Origin: Cololabis saira
Taxonomy: Eukaryota > Chordata > Actinopteri > Beloniformes > Belonidae
Direction: 5' to 3'
Assembly (NCBI RefSeq): GCF_033807715.1
Contig: NC_084610.1
Span: forward strand, 1,232,001-1,296,000
DNA: 64,000 bases
Shown: positions 22,880-33,903 of the stretch, piece by piece
Layout of the letters: each line of letters opens with the position of its first letter
Position numbering within the stretch: position 1 is the stretch's first letter
Program-made: the position numbers and the translations under genes
The notes under the pieces: model-generated
The model's input: only the letters and a program-made list of their open reading frames with translations
What the model was told of the DNA's origin: nothing
Databases searched by the model: none

Positions 22880-23478
22880 AATAACCCTTTTAAAACCCGA
22901 ATATTGGCAATAACCCGAATTTGCACGGCCATGTAAACACCAATAACCCCTTTGAATAACCAGAATTTGCTCATATTCAGGTTTTTAAAAACCCCAATAT
23001 GAGCCCTGGGTTACTCCTTTAAAACCTGAATATTGGGTCATGTAAACGCCAAACAGAATATCCCCATCAAACGGAACAGGAATGTGTTTTCTGTGCATGC
23101 TCTGTTCACAAGGAATCCTGGTCTTCTAAGTCCAGGAAGTTCTTATAAACACGGAGAAACCAAGACCAGGAGGAGACTAATCACTTCATAAATGTAATGA
23201 AGGATATGAACATTTCTGCATTTGTAGACGGTAGAAAGTACCGGGATAGAAGATTTACAAGAAGGTGAGAGAAAAGTTGCGCGAAGCAGCATTTGTTTTG
23301 AATTTGGATACAGGAAGAAGCAGAAATGACGGGAATTGTGTCATCACGTTCTCCGTGCGTCGCTGGTTTGATCCAGATATCCTGAATGATTAATTACCAT
23401 GTAAACGGAATATTCCCAATGTTTCAGTAACCGGAATATTAGCAATAACCCCAATTTTGACTGCATGTAAACGTAGCC
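22880..23478 (-). mobile_element. Unclassified dispersed repeat, copy 2 (inverted)
   Basis: Reverse-orientation copy of the block at 4506-5089, with the same order of modules: the GTTTACATG boxes, the GAATCCTGG and AAGTTCTTATAAACACGGAG segment, and GAATATTCCCAATGTTTCAG. This copy extends further at its right end (ACTGCATGTAAACGTAGCC), so that end may show the true terminus. No protein is encoded. No clear target duplication. Confidence 0.7.
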
Positions 23479-24734
23479 ACTGAAAGACGTTGGTTTTCTG
23501 ATACGATAAGCGACAGCTGCATTTTCATGGATTACAGCAGGAAAGTTAAAGGGAAATCTGCTTAAAAAAAAGTACACTATTTTCTTGGAGTGATTTAGCG
23601 TTTAGTATAATACTTTTTTTTTAAATATAATTCAAGCAAGCGACTAACCTGCAGGCACTGAAGAAGTCAAAGCCTTTAAAGACCTTAACAAGGCAGCTCT
23701 TGGTGTGCAAACGTGTCTCAGAAAGCCCCGGTCTGGAGCTTCATCATGGGTCCGGGTCACATGGCGGCGTGGAGGAAAATGTTCCCGGCCATAATGGGAC
23801 GTGTGTGATTCTCCACAAATGATGACAGACTCAACACAATTGCCAAATCCAAACAAAACACACAAGAGCATCTTTGTTGGTGCGAGGGGACTTTCCGAGG
23901 CCTCCCCGGGCCGGCGGTTGGTCACGGGGCGGCCCGTATCAGCGGCGCAGCGGAGCCAACCATAACAGGCCGCCGGGACGCTTTCTCTTACACCAACAAC
24001 ACACTAGTGAAGGGATACTAACTAAATATTTGAATCAAAACACAGAGCCGAGATGAGTCCCAGCTCTTTATTTTATATTCATTTACTCACATTTGGTCCA
24101 AACTTTCTGTTGACACTTGTAGCGTTGTTTAGTTGAACAGTGATTATTCTTGTCTACTGTTTTAATTTGCTGGAAGCGATTAGATGGGACTGGTTTACTA
24201 GCCAGACAGCGCCGAGATCTTTACGAGGCATTTATTACAACTGCTGGATCCAAAACGACAATTTATCTTTCTATTTGTTATTAAATGGTGGTTCAAGGTC
24301 GTCGTCTCGTAGTAAAGATCCGGACCAAAGCAAAGACTGAGTCCCGGTTGGTTTCGTTGTTCGGTTTTTTCTTTTTAGCTGAATCGAGCAGCTTTTCTGA
24401 CGGATGTTTCGTCGACAGATTAAAACTACGGTGTGTCCTTTTTGTGGATATGTGGCGGCATTTTTGTTTTATCAGTAGAGACCTTTGGAGAGTTTTTAAA
24501 GATAAAAGAAAACTGGAGAAGAAATGCACGTTCAAACGGCCCAGAAAGTGGTCTCAGTTGCTGTCCTGAACGCTTATGGACGGATGGGTGTACGGACGGA
24601 AGAACCCGGACTGAGAAATGGCTGCGCCGCTGCTCGTCACACTGAACCGAACCTTCAACGGGCGGCTGCCTTACATGATGCTCATATACTATTGATTTAA
24701 AAGTTGCAATGTTGATTTTGTGAACTATTCTCTC
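23479..24734. other. Unique non-coding stretch
   Basis: No gene or clear transposon. The part 24260-24640 carries overlapping short frames on both strands, none with a domain. Confidence 0.3.
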
Positions 24735-24805
24735 TTTATTTCTCTGTAAAGCACTTTGAATCTCCTCGCTGAATAGTGTGATACAGATGAACTTCTTTTA
24801 CTTAA
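24735..24805 (+). repeat. Decayed retroelement 3' tail
   Basis: TCTGTAAAGCACTTTGAATC followed by a short run ending TTCTTTTACTT resembles the widespread fish retroelement end that normally reads TGTAAAGCACTTTGA and ends in ATAAACTTG repeats. Short and divergent, so the call is tentative. Confidence 0.4.
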
Positions 24806-24827
24806 TATTTTAAGATTTTATCCTTAG

Positions 24828-25316
24828 TACCATATTTTCCGCATTATAAGGGGCACCTTCAATGAATGACGTATTTTAAAACTTTTTCCATATATAAGGC
24901 GCACCGCATTATAAGACGCACTAAATATCTGGTAAAATCCCGTACTATAGTGGCTGGGGTTGAGTTACGTATCTACCTGATGGAGCTGCTACAGGAAATG
25001 CTACAAAATCCTACAGCAAATGCAAAAAAAAACAAGAAGAAAAGTACCGTATGTCAAACTTTATTAACAAAATAAAAACCAGCTTTGCTCCGTCTGATCA
25101 AAGTCTCCATTATGTGAGTCAGCGTCGCTGCTGTTTTTAGCGCCGTTACTTCGGTGACACCAACTACATTACCTACAATCCCCCTGACTACATTACCCAC
25201 AATCCCCCTGACTACAGTAACAGAAATGACCGTAATGATCATAAATAAGGCGCACTGCCAGTTTTTGAGGAAATGAAAGGCTTTTATGTGCACCTTATAG
25301 TGCGGAAAATACGGTA
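24828..25316. mobile_element. TA-flanked TIR element (CCGTATTTTCCGCA family), copy 1
   Basis: The left end CCATATTTTCCGCATTATAA and right end TTATAGTGCGGAAAATACGG are inverted repeats, bounded by TA on both sides (24828-24829, 25315-25316), as for Tc1/mariner-type insertion. About 30 bases around CTACATTACCCACAATCCCC occur twice in tandem (25160-25220). A second copy lies at 38511-39327 in reverse orientation, sharing the sub-terminal segment with AATGAATGACGTATTTTAAA. No transposase is readable. Confidence 0.85.
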
Positions 25317-25621
25317 TATATTTTTATTCTTACCTTTCTTGTTATACTGCACCGAGACCAGAGAATCCATATGTCGTTCATCCTGTAAATGGGTTGGATG
25401 ACCATAAACGAGTCAGAGTAAACTATTTATACGGCACTTTTCCCAGATGAAACCCCAGACGGGTGTAGACGATGCTTGGGGCCCCAGGGCTCGGCTCACG
25501 GCCCTGACTTGATCGTGGTGACTGATTCTTGGTAAAAGGCTTTTCTTGGTCAGTTGAAGTTTAGTCCCGCTGTCGATCTGTCTGCATTTGGATGTTGCAG
25601 GTGAGACGGGTGTTTCTATGC
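25317..25621. other. Unique non-coding stretch
   Basis: About 300 bases of mixed sequence between two transposons. Nothing recognised. Confidence 0.35.
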
Positions 25622-25716
25622 GTGGACAATAGGGATGGGCGATATTTTACCGTTCACATACCGTCCAAAACATTCCCCACGGTAAGAATTTGTCATCTCG
25701 CGGTAAAAATGATGAA

Positions 25717-25808
<92 letters not shown>

Positions 25809-26117
25809 AGGATAAATTCCCGTTGATACGTGTTTGTGTAACAAACATGGCGGATCTGAGTCATTCCAGTTTTGCAGTACAGGTGTAACTCATTTAATTG
25901 GTTTTTATTAATTCAATGTAATTGGTGTAGTTTAGTATTTAGTATCTTTTAGAGCAGTGTTTTGGCTCCAAAGACTGAATGTGGTGATAGATTTATAGTT
26001 ACAAAGGTGGAGTTGAATTGGTATTCTTTTTATCATAATTTTTATCGTTATCGGGATAAATGCCAGAAATTATTGTGATACATTTTTTAGTCCATACCGC
26101 CCATCCCTAGTGGACAA
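25622..26117 (+). mobile_element. hAT element copy A (TAGGGATGGGCG family), 480 bp
   Basis: The element runs 25630-26109, starting TAGGGATGGGCGATATTTTA and ending CCGCCCATCCCTA. It is flanked by a perfect 8-bp target duplication GTGGACAA (25622-25629 and 26110-26117), diagnostic of hAT transposition. Compared with copy B it has lost most of the transposase exon after AACAAACATGGCGG. It carries a (GAAA)n tract at 25714-25809 between GGTAAAAATGAT and GATAAATTCCCG. The perfect duplication suggests a fairly recent insertion. Confidence 0.95.
25714..25809 (+). repeat. (GAAA)n microsatellite inside hAT copy A
   Basis: About 23 uninterrupted GAAA units on the plus strand. Because the unit is 4 bases, every frame reads the same four-residue cycle, which explains the overlapping open frames. 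Confidence 0.98.
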
Positions 26118-28008
26118 GGAAATGGGAGACGGTGATTACAGTGATCAAATGTTTGCGATACCTTTCGTCTCGGGGTTCAGGTGGAGTTTGTAATTTCCCG
26201 TAAAGTTCAGTCCAGTTTGCCGAGGAAAGTTTCCTTTCAGCGTCCGTTCTCAGCTAGTTAGTCAGCATATTTTCAAGTTTCCTTCTCCACACATGGAGAC
26301 AAAACGTCCCCAGAGTGTGACTCCAGCATTCAGACGTCCCTAATTAGAAAAATGGATTTTTATTTTTTTATTTTTGACTTCCTTCCCTAAATCCGAGCCA
26401 CCAACATGACATGCGGAGAGACGTCTGGGGCAGATGATGTCATTTATTGATAAAGTGACGGCCTGTCGGCCGACAGACTGCCCACATCGCTGCTTTTGTC
26501 AAACCAATCCCTCCATTTCCCGCCACTGCTCACAGCCTTATCAAACAAACGGAGAAATGAAGGAACAGAGCGCAGATCTGATTTTCTTCGATTGGAAACA
26601 GAGCGTTTTCAGTGCAGTGAGTCATCGCGCTTGGCCCACTTCCTTTTGATGTGCGGCGCCGAAATGCTACAAATTGCATTGTGTTCCTGTGAAATACAAT
26701 AAGCGGTTGGTGTGATGGAGAACATATTCATTCATTAACTCGCTGCTTCAAGCGAAGGGCTCCCGTGCTTATCTGAAGGGGCTCATCGGCTTCCTTTGTG
26801 ATAAAAACCAAAAAGGGGAGAAGCACCGGCAGCGTCGTGGATCCTCCGACTCAAAGTGATTTAAAGACTTGCTGATTTCCCCTAGATATGGATTAATTCA
26901 GGAAATCAGATTGGGATGAATTGAATGATACACATGATTTTAACGAGACATGCAGAAAGGCGTTTTCTGCAGAGCAGAACTGATTCTTTAATTCAGTTTG
27001 CCTGAACTTGTTTGAATTTAGTTTGTGAGACTTTGTCCAGAAGTTAATTTTCTCCGTTTTGAAGAGTACCAAGCTGTAAATTACTCGAGTACTCAAACAC
27101 CAACTGCTCAAACTGCTCCTCACTTTTATGTCAGTAATACTTGTGAGCACATATGCTGCAGAAACGAATGCCTGGAAGTTCAGGCCGTTGCAGTCGTAAA
27201 CTAGCGGAGTTCCCGCTGGGATCATGTGCCAAAGGAGCGGTTTGGTTGTGCTGATGTCAGAGATTTAAACGGAGATTCTGTTTATATGCAAGCGCCTGAA
27301 TTAAAACCCAAGTTTCCTGTTTTCATCATGGACTAAAATGGTTTTCAGACCAGAAATAATACAAACTGAGAGCAAAACGCTTGGATATGCAATCATTAAC
27401 TTATCAGGCAAAGGGGAGAATGTGGATCCAGTGATCCAAATCTGAGCACGTATTGATCCAGCTCCTACGAAAACATCAATACTAATATCTTGACGATTAG
27501 AAAAGCAAAGTACCACATTATGGCCCGTTGGTCCAGAATTACATCATGAATACATACAGCTGTTGTTTTACAGAGAAAATACTGAGGTAATATCGGAGCT
27601 GGTTGGAATACCAGTCCAGGACCAACAGGAACTTACTTACACATCAAGAACTGAATTAAGACAGAAGTAATGACAGAAGAGAGAAATCTGAGAGCGACAG
27701 ATCAAATGTGTCATCGTGATCCTGTCCTCCACACCTGTAGGCTGAGCTAAAAAAGATGAGTTAGTTTAGCAGCTAAAATGAACTGAAGCGCTTGTTCACG
27801 ATGGCTACGGAGTGAGATCAGCAGGCCGACTGTAAAACGGCTAAATAAATCAATTCATTAAAAAGTTTCAGGTCCAGTCCTGCAAACATCACAGGTAGAT
27901 TAGCCATTTTTTAAATTCTGGTCATTGGCCATAAAAAAAAAAGTCAAATAATTGTACCTCTCATGAAGATGTTTGACATATTAATTACAATTTGTTTACA
28001 TTTACGAA
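26118..28008. other. Long unique non-coding stretch
   Basis: No gene or named repeat in about 1.9 kb. The part 26430-26870 is repeat-free and could hold a conserved block (for example TTCATTAACTCGCTGCTTCA near 26731-26750). A 110-codon minus-strand frame at 26893-27225 has no domain. Confidence 0.3.
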
Positions 28009-28332
28009 TACAGGACTGTCTCAGAAAATTAGAATATTGTGATTTGCTGTAATGCAATTACAAAAACAAAAACGTCATACATTCTGGATTCATTACAAAT
28101 CAACTGAAATATTGCAAGCCTTTTATTATTTTAATATTGCTGATCATGGTTTACAGTTTAAGAAAACTCAAATATCCTATCTCAAAAAATTAGAATATTC
28201 TGGGAATCTTAATCTTAAACTGTAAACCATAATCAGCAATATTAAAATAATAAAAGACTTGCAATATTTCAGTTTATTTCAGAAAATAAAGAACTTTATC
28301 ACACTATTCTAATTTTCTGAGACAGTCCTGTA
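28009..28332. mobile_element. Palindromic MITE (CAGGACTGTCTCAG ends), TA target
   Basis: Ends CAGGACTGTCTCAGAAAATT (28011) and AATTTTCTGAGACAGTCCTG (28330) are perfect inverted repeats, and most of the 320 bp folds back on itself around about 28175-28190. TA borders both sides. One arm keeps CTGTAATGCAATTAC and CATTCTGGATTCATTACAAA, which the other has lost, so the palindrome is asymmetrical. This is a well-known high-copy element in fish and some other vertebrates. It encodes nothing. Confidence 0.93.
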
Positions 28333-29102
28333 GCTGTTGTTAAAACTGATGAAACAAGCCGGGGGGCTTAGGACTTTTGCACAGGTAGAACGGCAAACTT
28401 TCTCATTTAACGTTTTACATTTCCCTTTATTACGGTGTATTTCTTTTAAAATGTAATTTGAAAAGTCCCGCAGAGCGGCCCGGGCCCGTACGAGTGCAGA
28501 ACAATGCCGTCACCGCTCATCCATCCCTGATATCACACACTCCAGCCCTGCGAGCAGCATGCGTGACACTAATGCTACCTTATGATTCCCGCCGGGGCCT
28601 GGAACGCTGAAATGTGATTTTGATTTGCCTTGGACGTCTGAAAACAGGTACATGCCATAAAACGGGCCCAGACTGTCACTTAGACGCATCTGGCCGTGCT
28701 GTTTCACAGGCGAAGGCAGCACTTAGAGCGGGCGGCGCGCTCCGCTCAAGAGTGACCTCATCCACTCACAAGATTCTGCGTTGATGGATGGATGGATAGA
28801 TGCACAGAAACAAGTAGACGTTCACTTTGACCTACGGTAAATATAATGTGACAGGCCGCGGTTTCCCTGGAGATTGTGTAATTGTATTTTCACATTGACG
28901 CGTCAGAGCTGAGCAGATTCCCCCGGAGCGCCCTGAGACAGATGGGCAGCGCTGCATATTTTAAAGGTGAAAAAATGTTTGTGCGGTTTGTTTTTTATTT
29001 ATCTGAGTGTGGCTCCAGCACCTCCTACATGGGTTTTCTGCTGCGTCCGTACCCTTGGTGGTTCAGTGGTCCCCCCCCCCCCCCATCCCTTGGGTTCTCT
29101 TG
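28333..29102. other. Unique stretch, possible conserved block
   Basis: No gene recognised. The block 28450-28700 is repeat-free. A C run lies at 29070-29083. Short GGAT repeats occur near 28782-28798. Confidence 0.3.
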
Positions 29103-29769
29103 GGCCCACCTTGACTCCGTCAGTGTTGCCAACTTAGCGACTTTGTTGCTAGATTTAGCGACTTTTTAAAAAAAAAGCAACTAGCGACAAATCTAGCAAC
29201 TTTTTCTGGTGTTATTGGAGACTTATCTGGTGGACAGAGCAGAGAGGAGACCCTCACCATTCTGCATCCAGACTGCAAATGAAATGCACTTGCACAAAGC
29301 CGCCGCTGGCTTGCAGAGCGGGATGTAAATGTAAAAATGTTTTTCTTTTGGGTCACTTTGCCGGTCCCAAGCCCGGATAAAGGAGGAGTGTTGGTTGTAG
29401 AGCTAGCAATTTCACCCTACATAACAATCTTTTGATTAAATTTGCTGTTATAACATTTAACAATACAGGACAAAACTGATGTGTGTAATGTGGATCTAGA
29501 CAAAGCATTAAAATCATTAAATGTTGTTAATGTTGAAATTATTTTTGTACATTTGTAGTTCTAAACATATTTAGGGTGTTTTTTACTCACTTTTTCTCTC
29601 CCACGACGTTATTCCTCTCTCCTACAGCGTCCATTACAGTTATATGCAAATTGCCAATTATGCAAATTAGGCGATGACGTCATTTAGCGACTTCTAGCGA
29701 CTTTTGGGACAGCCAATAGCTACTTTCCTTACTGAGGAGTTGGCAACACTGGGCCCACCTTGACTCCGT
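29103..29769. mobile_element. TIR element CAGTGTTGCCAACT with an 18-bp direct flank repeat
   Basis: The element spans 29121-29751. Its ends CAGTGTTGCCAACT and AGTTGGCAACACTG are 14-bp perfect inverted repeats, and sub-terminal TAGCGACTTT motifs recur at both ends. The flanks carry an identical 18-bp direct repeat GGCCCACCTTGACTCCGT at 29103-29120 and 29752-29769. That is far longer than the 8 bp of hAT elements, which the ends otherwise resemble. No transposase is seen. The flank could be a long target duplication or reflect a pre-existing tandem copy. Confidence 0.85.
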
Positions 29770-29908
29770 CTCCTGCAGCTCATGGAGACATTTATGAAGA
29801 CACCGGTGCAAAGACTTGCTCTTACAGCAGACGGCTTTAAAAAGTTCTCAATTGTCCCTGAGCTGCGTTACGACAAACGAGACATGAGTCAGTGCAGATT
29901 GTTACGGC
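29770..29908. other. Short unique spacer
   Basis: Nothing recognised between two transposons. Confidence 0.4.
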
Positions 29909-30255
29909 TTAAAGGAGCTTGAGGCTCCTTTTAAGAAATGAGACTCTCTAGCGCCACCCTTCGCCACGACAGCCGTTGGGGGTACTGCAGCCAACAGTGA
30001 AGCCGGCACGGGAGAACGAGGAGAACGCACATGCAGCGTCATGTGACGTCACATCTGCAGCCCAGCACGGGAAATTCGGGACCGAATTGCAGCGCATTTT
30101 GCAGCAACAGCCTGTTCAAGGCAAAGAAGAGATACACTAGAGGGCTCATTCTTTTGGGTTTGGAACGCTTCATCTGACATTATTACTAGAAAACTTAAAA
30201 TGTATACAGATTTTTTTCATAAATCCTGCCACAATCCGGCCTCAAGCTCCTTTAA
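29909..30255. mobile_element. MITE TTAAAGGAGCTTGAGGC, short copy
   Basis: Inverted ends of 17 bp (29909-29925 and 30239-30255). It shares its left part (GAAATGAGACTC, CCAACAG, GCCGGCACGGGAG) and its right part from the CRE palindrome onward with the long copy at 21999-22667. An internal stretch of about 300 bp is missing. The palindrome ATGTGACGTCACAT at 30041-30054 is intact. Non-coding. Confidence 0.85.
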
Positions 30256-33200
30256 TTCTTGAAAATTAAAAAAGAAAAGAAGTCATTTTTTAAGGCACAC
30301 CAATTAAGGTTTTCAGTTATTGGCTAATTTTTAATAATTGGCCGAGCCTGATATCAGAATATCTAACCAATTAACAGGCAGGCATATTTGCAGGCAGCCC
30401 TGCATCTTGATTTATTTCTGAAAATTAATTTCAACATTTATTTGGTAACTTTTTTTCTTTTTTTCTTGGCTTCAGGAAAATTCATTTATTTTTAGACTGA
30501 TATGAAAAATAAAAGAAAAGAACAAGTCAGCTGAAACGTTTGGTGTCTTAGATCAACAATCAGCTGCTGGTAGTTGGCAAAAACCTGCGTTGACCACAAT
30601 AAGACCCACAATGCCTTGCTTGACCAAGGTTTTTTTCCACCATGTCGTGGTTACAATAGAATAAGATAAAGTATGTTTCCTTTTCTTTGCCTCAAATCTC
30701 TTAAAAACAGGAAACCATCACCTGGAAGGTTCCTGCAGTACAGAGAAGCCTCCTCGGCCTCACAGCTCGGCGCTTTCATGTGTTAGAAGTCACTTTTAAG
30801 TGGATAAATTATCACTGAAGTTGGAATTATTTCGTGCTTTAAAGCGCCCGTATCTGCCGGACATTTGAACCTTTATCTTTCCCACATTCCCTAATCCGAT
30901 GTGATGCCACGGTGGACGTGCTCATGCTCATCCAACAGGAAGCTGCAGCTCGGAGGTACATCGACCCGAGGCTAGCATTAATACGGCGGCAGATGTCAGC
31001 TATTTTACCCCAGACCCCCACCATACGTTTGGCTTATTACATTTTTTTTCTCCTCGTTTTTTTGGAAACGCTCTGAAGGGAATCCATTTTGACAGAAAAC
31101 CCTGTAATTAAGCGCATTGGTTTGCCCCCTCGCTAAACTAATGGCTTTATTTTGACAGTGTTAATTGTCATAATTGTCAGAATGGTACCTCTGACACGCG
31201 GCTCAAAGATGTCGGCAAGGAATTGTCGCCCGTTGATGAAAGCGTTGTCATACATGCTTCATCTCAACAAGCCGACGCGGCCCGCGCCGCGCCTCTCCCC
31301 ATCCAGCCTTATGGGACGCCGCAGCATCGGCTTCTAATTGCCTCTAATGAAATGCCAGCGAGGGAGGTGATCTACTCCTATTTAGATCTCGGTCTTTAAA
31401 GAGAGACACGGAGACAGATGGAGGGAGTGAAAGAATGAGGCGTTGAGTGCACCCTGATGTTGGGGGGGGGTAAAAAAAAAAAAAAAAGTAAAGTGAAAGA
31501 AGTGCAGGAAGAAGGGGTCGGGAGAAAATGAGAGGTATCAAGGGGGAATGAGGCCCTTTTAGATACATCTTCATAACGAATTCAGGCTAATTAAGGCTTA
31601 ACCCGCTCCCAAACTAGTGTTGTGAAACTTGACACAGTGATATGATTTCACAGTGAATGCTGCAGGGCTGCTGCAGCTCGTTAGCTGTGGGAGAGCTGCA
31701 GTGCCGCCGTTCGGCCAGCAGATGGTGCTGTGCTCGGCTCCTGCAGCTCCACACCTCCTCTCAGACTAAAAAAATATTTTAAAAAAATACATAAAAAAAA
31801 TTAATAATAAAAAAAAAAAAATACAATAAATAATAAAATAATACAAAATATAAAAAATATTTAAAAAAAACTAAAAAAATCATTTAAAAAAAAGAAAAAG
31901 AAAAACTCCTCTCAGACAGAACACTCACTCATTCTGCAGGCCTCTCTTGGAGGATTTTATGATTTTTGTAGGCCAGTTTTAAAGAAATAAGTGGGAAAAA
32001 ATACCTGTTTTTTTTAAGAAAACTTAAACTTGAACAAAAACATGATGGATAAATAAATACTAAATATTATTGTGGTCAGTAAATCACGGCCAAAAAATTA
32101 ACCATCATCATTTAAGGTCTAATGAACACTTGAAATTAGAAAAATAATACATTTCATGTTATTTTTTCTTGTTTGCACCTGAGTGTTTTTCTTCTAAATC
32201 CTCATTTCCTTGGGCGGTGCTGGTGTTGCAGCATCGAGGTGGGCGCGCTCCACTTCAAACTGATTTTAATAATGAGCTTGAAGTTTTCACACAAGTTGGA
32301 GATGGTGAAACGGCCGAGCAAACAGCCACGGAGGTGGATCCGTAAAAGCCCGGCGCCTCAGGAAGAGTCATCTCTGACTCCGCTGCAATAATCCAAGCGC
32401 AATTATTGCAGCAGCCGCAACAACAACAACAACAGGGTCACCGAACAGATAATGCGCGCTGGAAGTTCAAAGCTAACGATTTAGATGAAACTGGGTGCGT
32501 TGTGGTAAACAGCGGCAGGATTATCCGGAGGAGAGGAGGAACATAGATGGAGAGCGGTTCCTGGGAGAGCTCCTCCCTCCTCCGTCAGGTCCAGATAAGA
32601 GAATTACCACACGACGAGCAGAGTTGACAAAGCTCGCCAAGTCTGTTTATGAACGAGCACACTTCATTAGGAGCCCAGATCAGGTTGATATCTGCCCTCC
32701 TCCTCCTGATGCCGCGTAAACATCCCCCCTTTTTTTTTCTCTTTTGAGTGGCGACAAAAGTGTCAAAAACCACCAGAAAATGGCCACAAACTAAGGCGTT
32801 CTTATTTTTTTCTTTCTTTTTCCCATTTTTTTTGAAAGATTGATAAATACGGTGGAATCTCAATTAGGCGTCGAGCACGAACGCAGATATTAAAAATTTG
32901 GTCAAGAATCTAATTAGCTGGAGGTAATTAAACAGTCTCACACAGGGTCATTAATCTTTCCCGTGGACCTTTGATGTTTTGCATACTGTCTTGCAAGTCA
33001 TTAATAAAATTCATAACGCTTTTCTTTGTGGTGTTTTATCATGGCCATTTCTTCTTACCCCCCCCCCCCCTCCCCCTGCTCCCACTCTTCCCTGTAAGAG
33101 AACCAGTGCAAGTGTCAACACATCACAAGAGCCTCTCCTCTTGAGTTAATTTACTTTTTGTGCATATTACATTTTAAAGTTGCACGCACTGTGACCCCCC

Positions 33201-33838
33201 CCCCCCCCTCTTCTTCATCCCCCAACCACCACCCTCCGCCTCCTCCACCTCTTCTTCTTCTCCTTTTTTTTGTGAGAGAGCACAATTACAGCAGCAGATC
33301 AAATTAAATTCTTCTGCAAGCACAGCTCATTTGGAGTGTAAAACATTCCTCGGCAGTGTGCAGCCGAGTGTGCGGCGTGTCAGCGCCTCGCAAGAAGGGA
33401 GGAGAAGAAAACAGAATTGTGTGGCCATTGTGTCCCCCGTAATTAAATCCCCACAATCAGTCCATCTTAAATCAGTCACGCTGTAAATATGAAAAGGGGG
33501 CCGGGATGAGCTTGAGTACTTACTTGGCGGTCAACGCAGCGGGGTAATATATGTTATGTAAATGCGTCGGGAGATTATAACGCCGCTGCAGACGTAAATA
33601 TGAGGCTTTGAAATAAAAACAGAGTACGCGTGTGTGCACGTGTCTGGATACGTGTGTTCTTGCACCTACGGACCAACCACAACAAACGTGTGTGAATATA
33701 AACGTGTGTTTGTGCGGCAGACGGTGTGAAATCGCTCGCGTGGACACATGCAAATGTAAAGATGCTGTTACGCTGAGTGGAGGCTCCTATAGATCCTGCC
33801 TGTTTCCTGACACACTAGAAATACCCTGCACTATATTT
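30256..33838. other. Long unique stretch, densest candidate conserved non-coding region
   Basis: No gene recognised in 3.6 kb. Blocks at 31085-31370 (TAATTAAGCGCATTGG, GTGTTAATTGTCATAATTG), 32840-33050 (CAAGAATCTAATTAGCTGG, AGTCATTAATAAAATTCATA) and 33280-33500 (CAGATCAAATTAAATTCTTC) are TAAT-rich and look like homeodomain-responsive enhancers. An A-rich low-complexity tract spans 31768-31910. C runs lie at 33059-33070 and 33196-33209. Conservation is inferred, not shown. Confidence 0.35.
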
Positions 33839-33839
33839 A

Positions 33840-33841
<2 letters not shown>

Positions 33842-33900
<59 letters not shown>
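33842..33900. repeat. (GT)n microsatellite
   Basis: About 29 uninterrupted GT units; likely polymorphic. It produces a spurious VCVCV stretch on the plus strand. Confidence 0.98.

Positions 33901-33903
<3 letters not shown>

Noticed and set aside
31700..31725. CTCF-like CCAGCAGATGGTGC
   Set aside because: At least one mismatch at a core position; weaker than the other sites, left out.
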